Source: Eulemur rufifrons (lineage: Eukaryota; Chordata; Mammalia; Primates; Lemuridae). From it: a DNA stretch of 64,000 nt. Below, in pieces: positions 50,901 through 60,312 of this stretch (positions within the stretch are counted from its first letter, which is position 1; each line of letters starts with the position of its first letter). The stretch covers positions 35,798,738 through 35,862,737 of the forward strand of contig NC_090996.1 of assembly GCF_041146395.1 (NCBI RefSeq), read 5' to 3'. Both the position numbers and the translations under genes were made by a program. The notes under the pieces were generated by a model. That model was not told the DNA's origin and made no database searches. It worked only from the letters and a program-made list of their open reading frames with translations.

Positions 50901-51451
50901 CCACCCTGTGTGCTCCCCACGGCCCGCGCTGACCCGGCCACCTGCCAGACCTGTGCCCTGGAAGTCGGTCTCCAGGGTCCCTGACGGGGACCTTGGCGCC
51001 ATCTGGCCCCTCCAGAGCACACGCCCGGGTGGGGTGGCCCCGGGGGGCTGGGGGCTCTCGCTCCACCTGGCCAGGGCCCCGAGATCAACCCCTGGGCTTC
51101 CCCGAGCCGGGCTGCGGGGCGGGCGCCGTACCCCGCCATGACGATGAAGAAGTCCAGCCGGTTCCACGTGTCACCCAGGTAGCACTTCTGCCCAAACAGC
51201 CCCAGGGCCACCATCTTGACGGCCATCTCCGCCGCGAAGAAAGCGAAGATGAAGTCGTCGAAGGCCTGGCAGGAGGAGGGGTCACGGAGGGGCCGACCCC
51301 AAGGGGCAGCCGTCCCCCCGCCCGCCAGCCACCCACCTTCAGGATGGTGCAGCGCTCGGAGCGGCACTCGACGTCCTCGCAGGGCCGGAACATGCCCAGG
51401 GTCACGCAGTTGAGCGTGATGACCAGCATGCTCACCTGCTCGAACCACGTG
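27880..51451 (-). CDS. CACNA1H: T-type voltage-gated calcium channel alpha-1H (Cav3.2), all but the N-terminal exon
   Basis: Pore-forming plasma-membrane subunit of the low-voltage-activated Cav3.2 channel, with 24 membrane segments in four domains. Thirty-two coding exons are found on the minus strand, all with GT–AG introns and phases that join; they total about 2,280 codons (human protein about 2,350). The pore residues give the T-type EEDD signature: TLEGW, TQEDW, SKDGW and TGDNW. All four S4 segments are present. The first visible exon starts ...[11 protein letters not shown], so the upstream exon with the start codon is outside the window or hidden in the large intron. The reading frame is intact except for apparent +1 changes in two II–III-loop exons (39278–39369 and 37561–37952), all in C runs on the coding strand. 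Exon lists are in the domain entries. It is convergent with TPSG1, as in human. Confidence 0.96.
29434..34029 (-). other. CACNA1H: CACNA1H domain IV and proximal C-terminus exons
   Basis: Exons 33878–34029 (S1), 33399–33508 (S2), 33115–33248 (S3 and start of S4, [12 protein letters not shown]), 31974–32044 (rest of S4, [16 protein letters not shown]), 30896–30974 (S5), 30221–30342 (pore, [10 protein letters not shown]) and 29434–30132 (S6, [14 protein letters not shown], plus proximal C-terminus with [18 protein letters not shown]). All are in frame. The intron between 33115 and 32044 splits S4 and holds a ~1 kb minisatellite. Confidence 0.93.
32067..33090. repeat. ~1 kb minisatellite in the CACNA1H domain-IV S4 intron
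   Basis: About 24 copies of a 41–43 base unit (CCAGCCCACCCCGCAGACGC, then CCGGGCCGGCCCCCCATCCCG). Extremely GC-rich and almost free of stop codons, which creates false long ORFs on both strands. It fills the intron between exons 33115–33248 and 31974–32044. Confidence 0.95.
34938..34955 (-). other. CACNA1H: CACNA1H 18-nt optional cassette exon (counterpart of human exon 26)
   Basis: Flanked by CTTCCAG acceptor and GTACCG donor on the minus strand. With its neighbours' phases it encodes STYPSPE before [10 protein letters not shown]; the human optional exon gives STFPSPE. Skipping it leaves the frame open (RRRKAQRR), so both isoforms are possible. It is too short for any ORF scan and was found by splice phase and homology. 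Confidence 0.8.
35404..35520. repeat. Short GC-rich tandem repeat in a CACNA1H domain-III intron
   Basis: About three to four copies of a ~32-base unit around CCCCGGGAGGCCCCACCCCC with CCGCGGC, lying between exons 35567–35656 and 35202–35394. Confidence 0.8.
36928..39369 (-). other. CACNA1H: CACNA1H II–III loop exons, with apparent frameshifts
   Basis: Exons 39278–39369, 38958–39166, 37561–37952 and 36928–37028. Exon 39278–39369 reads [14 protein letters not shown] and then needs a +1 shift to reach [15 protein letters not shown] (run at 39323–39326). Exon 37561–37952 is 392 nt where its flanking phases need a multiple of three. The frame shifts at the seven-C run (37747–37753) before LRRAESL, and again at the six-C run (37694–37699) before [17 protein letters not shown]. 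The last exon starts [12 protein letters not shown] and is normal. Confidence 0.88.
37290..37540. repeat. Degenerate G-rich repeat in a CACNA1H intron
   Basis: Variable units of about 20–26 bases of the type CAGTGGCTGGGGGTCGGGGG. Many runs of four to six G on the plus strand (C on the transcribed sense strand) give G-quadruplex potential. It lies directly downstream of the frameshifted exon 37561–37952. Confidence 0.8.
39526..39600 (-). repeat. 22-bp tandem repeat spanning the CACNA1H domain-II last exon donor
   Basis: Three copies of CTTCCAGGCGGAGGTGGGGG (22-base period, one with a base change) run from the exon end into the intron. Each contains GAG|GTGGGG, so three donor sites exist, at 39583, 39561 and 39539 as exon ends. 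Confidence 0.85.
40020..40560. repeat. Polypurine tract, (GGGAGGA)n-like, in a CACNA1H intron
   Basis: About 540 bases made almost only of G and A on the plus strand, with imperfect GGGAGGAGGGAGG units, lying next to exon 39887–40004. Confidence 0.95.
40848..40905 (+). mobile_element. MIR-like 3' fragment in a CACNA1H intron
   Basis: GCGCCTGGCACACAGCAGGC followed by GCCCAATCAG...TGAGTGAAGG resembles the MIR 3' end. Confidence 0.5.
43785..44100. repeat. Degenerate CACACCTGGGCACAC-type repeat in a CACNA1H intron
   Basis: Repeated units such as ACACCTGGGCACACTC with CA interruptions, between exons 45083–45875 and 42914–43344. Confidence 0.85.
47926..47952. repeat. (CA)n microsatellite
   Basis: About twelve CA units in the CACNA1H intron between exons 48373–48532 and 46887–47202. 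C-rich CCCCCCACC repeats lie upstream at about 47500–47540. Confidence 0.9.
49782..49902. repeat. 24-bp tandem repeat, five copies, in a CACNA1H intron
   Basis: Units of CCTCCGAGGGAGACCCCAGA plus CCAG; two of the five have a T variant (GACCTCAG). It lies between exons 50623–50720 and 48373–48532. Confidence 0.93.
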
Positions 51452-52464
51452 CTGGCCGCGGCGGGTTAAGGACCACGCAGCAGAAGACCACGCCGGCCCC
51501 CACGCAGCCACCCTGCCCCACCCCACGGGGCCCACACGTGCACCCCGCGAGGGGGTGTCAGCCTGGGTGGGGGCCTCAGGGCCCTGAGCCCGCGAGGCTG
51601 CGCGCGGCACAGCACCTGTCCCGCCCGACAGTGGCCACCAGGTGGCGCCAGGGCTCCGCGTGGTGAGCGAGACGCCCAGGGCTCCGCCGCCGGGATGGGG
51701 GCCGGGCTGCCTGGGGGTGGGGGGCTTCCCAGCTGGGTGGCCGCAGGCAGGCGCCCCACAGAGCTGGGAGGGCCCTGGGGCTGGGGGACACGGGCCACAC
51801 TCACGCACCCCACCTGCCACCACCACTGCAACCCCTCAAGCCCTGACACACCTCCCCCCACGGGCCTGGGCTGGGCTTTCCACGGCCCCTCCCCGGGCGA
51901 GACCTGCCCCTGGTGCCCCGGGACGGAGGGACCTTTCTTAAAGAAGTCGGCATTCGGAAAACACCAACTTGTCAGCAACCGGCCCTGCAGCCCCCACCTT
52001 CCCAGACACGGAGGGGACCCAGGAGTGACAGGGACGCGGCACTGGACTCGGGCCTGGGTTCGCCAGTGACCTTGAGCAGGGCGCCAGCCTCAGGCAATGG
52101 CAGCAGTGTGGGGGCCCTGCCTGGCACGTGGCCACGCTCCACAAGCACTACCGCCTGTGGCACTGGGGTCGCGGGTCTGGGTGGCCCCAACTCTTAGAGG
52201 CAGCGGGTCCAGGGCAGCTGTGACTGGCCGGGGACCAGGATGAGCCCGGGAAGGGTTGGGGTCTCTTCAGGAGGGGGAGGGCCTTGGCCATCGCGGCCTC
52301 CCTGCCCCGACCTGTCAGGGGGTCTGGAGCCGCCCTCCCGTGCACCCCACCTCTGAGGGACCCCGCAACTCCCCGGGCCCCTCTCCCCTCCCACGAAGCA
52401 GGGGCCCCCCAGCTTCCTGGCAGGTCAGCATTCCACCGCCGGCGCACCGTGGCTGCGGGCCACC

Positions 52465-52506
52465 AGTGTAATTACGTGTTCCCGCCAAGAGCGCCGTAAT
52501 TACACT
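52465..52506. promoter_or_regulatory. Candidate enhancer element: perfect 12-bp inverted repeat with TAATTA
   Basis: AGTGTAATTACG (52465–52476) and CGTAATTACACT (52495–52506) form a perfect inverted repeat with an 18-base spacer. Each arm contains TAATTA, a common homeodomain core. It stands in otherwise GC-rich intron sequence. The function is inferred only. Confidence 0.35.
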
Positions 52507-55500
52507 GATGGGTTCGGCGCTAACAAGCGCCTCCGCTGTGAGGCGGCTGCGGAAAAACAGAAATCAGCCTCCCGCTGAGGCCGCTGAGGGCCCGTCCGCC
52601 GCGCTGCCAGGCCACAGCGGGCCCTGTGCCCTCCCCCGGGGGGGGGGTGGAGGCTACAGGTTCCGCCGCACACGCACACCCGTGGTGGGCACAGACCATG
52701 TGGCCTGCTCACGAGCGTGGGGACCGGCCTCCTCCTGTGCCGTCCGTGCCCGGCTGGACCAGGGGGCTGGGAGGCAGGCTGTGCTGGGGGGGGAGGGCAA
52801 GGAAGTGGTCCTGGGCCTCTGCGGACCCCGCCCCAGCGCCAGCCCGGGAGCTGCGTGGCAGGTGGCTCTGCCCTCCCGCTAGGACACGTTTCTGCCGAGC
52901 GCCAGCTGCGCACCCCGCGTGCACCCCGCGGCCGTGTGCGTCTCCCAGGGCTGCGATTCCCGGGTGGGGGATGCCGTTCCCGGTTACACGGAACAGCTGT
53001 CCGGACCACCCACTGCACGGGGCAAACGCCTGCCACTCCCTGCCAGGAGGGGACGCGCTGCCCGGCCGGGGAACAGGACCTCCCTGCGAGAACACCCTGA
53101 CCTGGAAGGCCGTCTGGACACGGCTGGACCGTGAACACTCCCGCCCTCCCTGCGCCTGGCCTGCCTGCCACGAGGGTCTTCTGGCCAGAGTGACCCCCCA
53201 GCCACCTCCAGACTTTTAGCCCCCGCTAGAGCACAGCCCCGCCCCCGGCACTGAGGGAGCACTGGCTTCTGGACCCCGGCCCGGACCCCGGGGTGGAGGG
53301 CCCAGGAGGACAGAAGGGGCATACAGGGGGCCTGATGGGGACCCCAGCTGCAAGAGTGGAGCTAGGCCCCGTGAGAGCTGCCCACGCCCTGCCCACGGGC
53401 ACAGAGGCTGGCAGGGGTGGGTGGTGCCCCAGCAACTCAAGGGCGGCCTGGCTCGGGGTCCGCAGGTGAGGGTCCTGCCGCAACACCTCGGCCCTCTGTG
53501 CTGGGCTAAGACCCTCCCAAACCCTGGTGGTCAGGCACGAGGGGTGGTCAGGAGGGGGCCGGGGGCCCCACCCCCACCCCTAGGACCACCTGGCTCGGGC
53601 AGGGGTGGGGCGGTCAGGCCACACTCGCTGGTGAAGCCCTGGGCGGGCGGAGCGGGGCCGGGCATGCAGGTGTCCCCTCCCACGCGCCGTGCCAGTGACG
53701 ACAGCAGTGCCAGCTGCCTGGGACTCACGGTGCTGGCTGGGGACCAGAGGACGCTGGTGCAGACCCCGAGAGCCTGCTGAGGCCACACGGCCAGGCCGCC
53801 CCGCCCGAGTGCTCGCTCGAGTCTGCAGGGCCCCTGCCCGGGGAAGACCCTCTGCCTTCCGCACCCCCAGCACCCAGCCCCAAACCAGACCTGCCAACGT
53901 GGGAAAGTGCTCCACGGGCGCCCCCAAGCCGCGAGGGCCCCCCGTCTGTGCCTGCTGACGCAGCTCTGGGGGGACGGTGCCAGGGCAGTGCCCACAGGGC
54001 CCTGGGAGGCTCCTGGCACCGGGGCACCGACAGGCAGACGTGCCGGGGCCTCCTCGGCCAGGCAGACCTCAGCGCCCAGCCCTCTGCCCCACGCGGCTCG
54101 GCCCAGAGAGGAGCAGCCAGCCCAGGCCCCGCGTCCCGCCAGGGCAGGGAGAGGCCCAGTCAGCTCACGGCCCTCACGACTCGCACCATCCCACGGGCAG
54201 CTGAGGACAGGCAGCGCCAACTGGCCGCGTCACACGGAGCCTGGTGACTTTGGAGGCCTAATTACGCAGGCGGAGTTTCTCGGTTTTAATTAAAAATTCC
54301 TTTCGGTTTTGAACCAACTTCACGTCAGAGCCAACGTCCACTGCACGCAGGGACCCAGGCTGGTGTGCGGCAGTGTCGGGACGCGGCCTGGTCGCCGGGG
54401 CAGCGGGAACAGTGGGGACTCACCAGGGCGGGCCGTGCTGGGGACAGCGGCTCAGCGAGGGTCTCTGCCCGGGGTCTCCCTTAGGGAGGCTGCAAGGCCT
54501 GGCGAGCAGCCAAGCACTCCCCGCCAGGCTCTGGGACCCCCCTGGAACCAGCCCAGGCCCTCAGCGACTCTCCCCGCACCTGACAGCCCGGGTGGGGGCC
54601 CCGGGGCCCCGTGTGGGAGGCACCCCCCGGCCTGGGCTGCCTGCCCCACCCCCCATGCGGGCGGGGGACTCGCACAGAAGCCCCAGAGACAGCCTGGAGA
54701 GGGATTTCAGAGCCCGTCCCTGGGCCCAGGGCTGGGGACCCCAGAGCGGTGGGGTCCCGTCTATGGAGGAACCCCCTCAAGCACCGCACCCCACCTCAGA
54801 CACACACAGCCCGGCCCCTTCTCACGTCCGAGGAGCTGGGTCTCCCCAGCCAGCACCCCCCACCCAGACAGCCGTCCTGCCTGGGAAGCCCCCACCTCTC
54901 TGGGAAGAGCCGCCCCCGCTCAGACCCTGGGCTCAGGGCTGCAGTGCGGCCTCCCCCGGCACCCACGCCAAAGCTCTCGGAGGGTCTCAGGCTCTCGGGC
55001 CACAGCTGGGGGGCTTTCCAAGGGGCTCTTCTCCAACGCACTCAGATGCAGCCTGGCGGGCCAGGAGGAAGCTGCCAGAACAGCGGTGCTGGTGGCGGCC
55101 ACTGTCCATGGTGCTGAAGCCGCCGCCCCACCCGGAGCCCGAACAGGACGCTGGGCGGGGAGGGGAGCCAGCGGGGCGGGGGCGGGGAGAGGCCGGGGGA
55201 GGGGCTCGTGGCCTGGCTGCAGACAGGGCTTCACTGGCAGCCCCGCCGTCCCCCAGCCCTTCTCGCTGGGGCAGGGGAGGACCCTGCTCTCCCTGGACCC
55301 CAGTCATGGAGAAAGGGCGGCTCTGAAGACAGCCACCGTCCCCTGGCCCCGGGTGTGGGCACGGGGGGCACTGTCCGCATCTTGGGGACAGTGAGGCCCC
55401 CACACCCCTCCTCTGGGTTTGGGAAATACCTCGTGTGGTGGCAACGCCCCGGGCAGCTGACGTGCGGACCTGGGAGACGTGGGGGCCCAGGGCCACCGGG

Positions 55501-55654
55501 ATGGGGCATCAAGGGTGTGGGGCAGGACAGTGTGGCCCAAAGAATGGCCTGAGCCACCTGGACCCGAAACCTCCTTGTAAACGAGGAGCTGTGGGCCCAC
55601 CCTGGCCTGCTGGCTCCAGGGTCCTGACCCCGACTCCACCTCTACCTGTCCCCT

Positions 55655-55735
55655 CACCTCGCGCCTCAGTTTACCCATCTGCACAATGGGACTAGCAGCA
55701 CTTTCATCCTTCAGACGCTGAGGGGATTCATGCAG
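55655..55735 (+). mobile_element. MIR-like fragment
   Basis: GCGCCTCAGTTTACCCATCT followed by GCACAATGGGACTAGCAGCA resembles the 3' half of a MIR. Confidence 0.65.
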
Positions 55736-58274
55736 ACCCTACTGTGGGGGGACCACGCAGTCTCAAGCCCCCGACCCCTCCCCTTCTCCTGGCGTGTCCT
55801 GTCCCCACCCTGGGACAACACGTTCTCACCGCAGAGGCCACTGTGCCTGTGCAAGGAAGGTCAGGACAGGATGGACGTCCCCACACAGGGGCAGAGGCGG
55901 GGCTGGGCGTCCCTCACCGAGCCCCGTGCTAGCAGGGGGAGAGGGGAGGGGTCTCCAGGCAGAGGCTGCCCTGGCCCCTCCTCTGTGGTCAGAGCGGCCC
56001 CCAAGCCACGGCCAGCCAGGGCTCCCTGCTGGGCTGCATCGAGCAATCGGGTGGCAAGGCCACGAGCTCTGGTGGGAGGATTAGGAGCCCTCGCTGCCCC
56101 CCCGTCCCCCCTCAGTCCCCCCGAGCAATCTGCTCCACCAGCTAAGCTCCATTAGGCCAGATCGGGAACAGCTGGGCCTGGGCGTCCCTGCGCCTGGCGG
56201 GGGGCCAGCGGGGAGGGCGCCAGCAGCCGGGCAGAGGGAGCCTGCGGTGAAGCCAGAGCCCCCGCTCGGGACCCCACCCCATGGGGCGCTGACCGCAGGG
56301 TCACACGGGCAGCAGCTACTGCACTGCCAGGACTCTGTGCGGGACCCCTGGCTGGGCGGACCCCTCCCTGCCCGAGCGGGGACGCTGGGCTGGGGCCACC
56401 CCTGCCCGCCCGCTGCCTCCCTCCCCGGCCTCATTCTCCCGAGCGCTCGACCTTTCTTTTCCAATTTGCTCAAGGAGAAAAGCCCACGTTCCCCCGGGGG
56501 AGGAAGCCCCACCTCCCGCCCGCCCCCGCGGGAGCCCAGGCGCACCGAGCGGCTCCGGCCGCCGTGCTGGGGCAGAAGCGCAGCCCTAGGTTTGCACCAA
56601 ATAACCCGCGAGAGGCCGAGCCGGCCGCGGCTCCTGGACTCAGGGGGCACCACGGGAGACCCCGGGACTGGCCGCCTCTCAGCGCAGTGCCGCGGAGCAC
56701 AGCCTTCCTGCGCCTCAGCGCCCCGACCTGCACCTGCCCCCCCAGAGCCGGAGGCTCCCCAGCCCTGCCGAGGGGACCGAGCACCCCGAAGTCCCTCCAG
56801 CAGGGCGGCCGAGCAGGCACTGCTGGCGTCAAGAAGTGACATGGCACAACCCCATCGACGTGGCGCGTGGCCAAGCAGCATCACGTGGCCACGCAAAAGG
56901 AGGCGGGGGTGCCACATGCATTAGGACAGCGTCACGCCCGGGGCACAGGGCCTCTCTACGAGGATCAAAATAAAAAACTTCCCCCAGGGGCAGGCGTTGG
57001 CACACTCGTGCACAAGTACAGAAACACCCCGGAGACATCCGTGAGAATGCCATGGGGGGGCAGACCCCAAAGTTAACTGTCCACGTTCACTCCTGGGGTG
57101 CAGGGAAGCGAATGGCGGGGACCCGGGGCCTGCACGGTCAGGGTGGGCTGAGGGCCCCGTCTCCCGGGCTGCGCCGGGGCTCTGGCCGCCAGCGTCAGGG
57201 AAGCCCTTGGCCGGGCCCAGAGCACAGACGCCACTTGGCCGCCTGCCAGCCAGGGAGGGGTCCACGGCCCTCTGCCCATCCCATCTCGCCAAGGACCCAC
57301 AGCCCCTGAAGTTGCCACGGCAACAGACACAGCAGCCTGTGTGGTTTTACCCGAAACGCCACGAAAGGGATGGGGCCGGCAGGGCAGGCTGGACCCCAGG
57401 CCCACGACGGCCGCACGTCCTGCTCCTGGGCACGCTCACCGTTCACCTCCCGGTCACGGACCCCCCACCTGGGTGGCCAGCAGGGCCCTCTGTGGACGGC
57501 CAGGTCCACCGGGGACTCAGACAGCCACGGGCAGGACCCACGGACGCTAAGTCCAGCCCCCAGGCAGGCGGTGAGAGACCAGGAGTGAGCACCGTCTGGC
57601 GGTTCCTCAGAAAGCCAGACAGCTCCCACGCGGCCCAGCAGTGCCACCCGTGGGGACGCGTCACCCACAGCAGGAACTGGCACTCTGAGACCGGCACACA
57701 CACGGCCACAGCAGCCAGGGGGAGGCAGCTCAAGGCCCATCGACGGACGAACACCCACAGCACGGAGCACGGTGCAGCCACGGGAGGGAGCACGGTGCGG
57801 CCACGGGAGGGAGCGGAGCACTGGGACCTGCCACGACCCCGAAGACACGCGGTGGAAGGCCAGGCCCTGATGACCAGGCCGTGTGATTCTGCTCACACGG
57901 AACGTCCAGAACAGGCAACAGGGACAGAGGGGACCAGAGGGGCCAGGCAGCGCCCCCCAACGGCGCAGGGTCTCCTTCCGCGCAGCGGAATGTTCAGAAA
58001 GCCGACGTTCCGCCTGCCCCAAATCCCTCCGACCTGTGCACTGAAGACGGCTGACTTCGAGGTATTTGGGTCTCTCCTCGACCCTCGGCCCCGCGTGTCG
58101 GGTTTTTCCTTCTCAACAACCGCCCTGCACCGGGGCGCTGGGCGTGCCGGGCACCGTCTCACAGAGCACGCGTCAAAGAACTGGAGACCAGGGCCTGGGC
58201 GGGCGCAGGTGGGGACCCCTCCCCCACCACACGCGATGCAGCCTCCCCTCCCCTGCAAGCCGCCGCTGGGTGGA

Positions 58275-58400
58275 CGTCCTCCTGCCACCGTGCCCACCCA
58301 CGGGCACACCCGTCCTCCTGCCACCGTGCCCACCCGCGGGCACACCCGTCCTCCGGCCACCGTGCCCACCCACAGGCACTCCCGTCCTCCTGCCACCCGG
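58275..58400. repeat. 36-bp tandem repeat, about 3.5 copies
   Basis: Units of CGTCCTCCTGCCACCGTGCC followed by CACCCACGGGCACACC, with a few base changes. Confidence 0.9.
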
Positions 58401-60229
58401 GACCTGCCCACCAGGGGTCCGGACGCCCACAGAGAGGGCAGGGGTGCCTGGGCCCCTCGAGGCTTCCAGTGACCACTCCCGAGAGCTCCAGGGGACAAGG
58501 ACGAGGACCCCGGTGCGCAGCCTGGGCTGGCCTGGCCTGAGGCACATTCCCGGCAGGGGGGTTGGGAGACAGACCCCCTGGGGGCAGCACATGCCAGGTC
58601 ACGTGTGCATGAACATGTATGTTCGTGCACACTCACCCCGCCTGGGCCAGTGTCTGGGCAGTGCTAGGGGTTCAGGCGCCCAGACCTCACTCCTCAGCCC
58701 TGTGCTGGGACCCAGCCCACGCCCGCTGCTCCTGCCCTGGTCAGGCCACCGTGCAGCTCGGTGGACCCCGACCCTCCCCGGGAGCTCTGCTGACCCCCCA
58801 TGGCCCCCTGACCCCAGGACCAGCCTCCCGTCCTCTCCCCACCTGGGAACTGCCTTTGGCACTGACCACTCCTGAAGCCCCCAGGCCCCACGCCCAGCCC
58901 CACCTGCCATGGCGGCCGGAACCGCAGGCTCAGCCCTCACCTCCCCCTCCACCCTGCCCCTCGGGGAGGGTGGGCAGCACAGGCTCCCCACGCGCTTGGG
59001 AAAGGGGCGCGGCGGCCCTGAGATGCGGCACCACATGCCCCTCCACGTCCTAGGTCACCATGTGTGACGCTCCCGGGACACTCGCCCCCATGGGGACAGA
59101 CCGCAGCCCCCGCCAGCCTCCTCCCCCAGGGCCTGGTGGCCTGGGCGGGGGCGGCGGGTGGCGCAGGCCTCCTCTCGGGCATCCAGGGACTCGGCCACAC
59201 GAAGCTTCGGCTTCCATGGGCCGGTGGCCAATTCCTCCCAGGGGCGCTCGTCCTGCCAGGCCTGGGCTTGCGGCTCGGCTACGCCAGCTGCCCGGTGGCC
59301 CACTCTGGGCAGGGCCCGAGGTCTCTGCGAAGTCAGGGGAGAGCCGGGAGGGGCCTCTGCCTCACTCTCCCCTCCATCCAGGGGCTCGGGCCGCGGGAGC
59401 TGTGGGGTCTCCTGGCCTCTGCCCTGGTCCACGCCTGAGCCCCCCCCGGACGACCCCCCTGCTCCGAGCTCTCACTGTGGCCGGACCCCCGAGGCAGGCG
59501 CCCTCTTCTGCTCACAGCCGGCCCAGGGAACGTGGCCGGGAGCTGGCAGAGGCTTGCGTGACTCTGCCGGGGCGGGGAGCCGGCCAAACATGGAGCTGTT
59601 TGTTCTCCAGCCGGGCCTGGGTCACGTGGGGGCGCTGGGGGGCCGGGCTGTCGTGGGAGAGCACCTCGCCTGAAGCCAGGGCTGCCGGGAGCCCACCCCA
59701 CACTGCAGCCCCCACCTGGGGGATCAGAGGTCATCACTGAGCGGACGGCTCCAGCTGCCGGAACATTCCTTCTCATCCGAGAGCGTCTCCCTGTGCCAGC
59801 GGTCCCCGCACACTTGAGCCCCACAGGCCTCTCCCCTTCCTGAGCGGCGTCTACGTCTCTGTCCACTGCGGCCCCCCACCCGGCCCCTGCACCCCCCGCG
59901 CCAGGGGCTGGCACCCAGGTGGGCTGAAGCCTCCCGCCCATGTGGCCGGCGCACTGAACTCACGCGGGCAGCACGTGGTCGCGCCCTGGGGGTGTCATGC
60001 CCGTCTGTCACGGACGCACGGGGGGGGGGGGAGCACACAGCAGCCAGGGCCACGCACCAGAGTGGGCGGGGCTTGTGTGCACACGTGTCCACAGGGGCCA
60101 TGCGTGTGCCAGCGTAGCGTGTGCACCAGGCACCACACAGCCACCCGTCTGGGTGTGGGCGTAGGATGTGTGTGTACGCAGTCCCTGCGTGGCAGGCATG
60201 CCCCACACACGTGTGTAACAGGAGCTTCT

Positions 60230-60312
60230 GTGCATACACATGGACACATGCATGCACACACGTGCACACACACCCACACACGTGCACACACACCCACACA
60301 CGTGCACACACA
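60230..60312. repeat. CA-rich repeat with CACGTGCACACAC units
   Basis: About three regular copies of ACACGTGCACACACACCC at 60256–60312, preceded by less regular CATG/CA repeats. Confidence 0.85.

Larger units (their letters stand above)
45083..51451 (-). other. CACNA1H: CACNA1H domain I and I–II loop exons
   Basis: Exons 51337–51451 (S1), 51132–51265 (S2–S3), 50623–50720 (S3–S4 loop and S4), 48373–48532 (S5), 46887–47202 (large extracellular turret with many Cys, ending in the pore approach), 46670–46762 (pore and S6 start, TLEGW) and 45083–45875 (end of S6 and most of the I–II loop). The S3–S4 loop keeps DGHNVSL; the His corresponds to human His191, which confers high sensitivity to zinc and nickel. 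Directly after S6, the helix-rich gating-brake region is recognisable ([17 protein letters not shown], then KVKRRSLRL). The loop contains a run of nine His before YHFSHGS. Confidence 0.93.
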
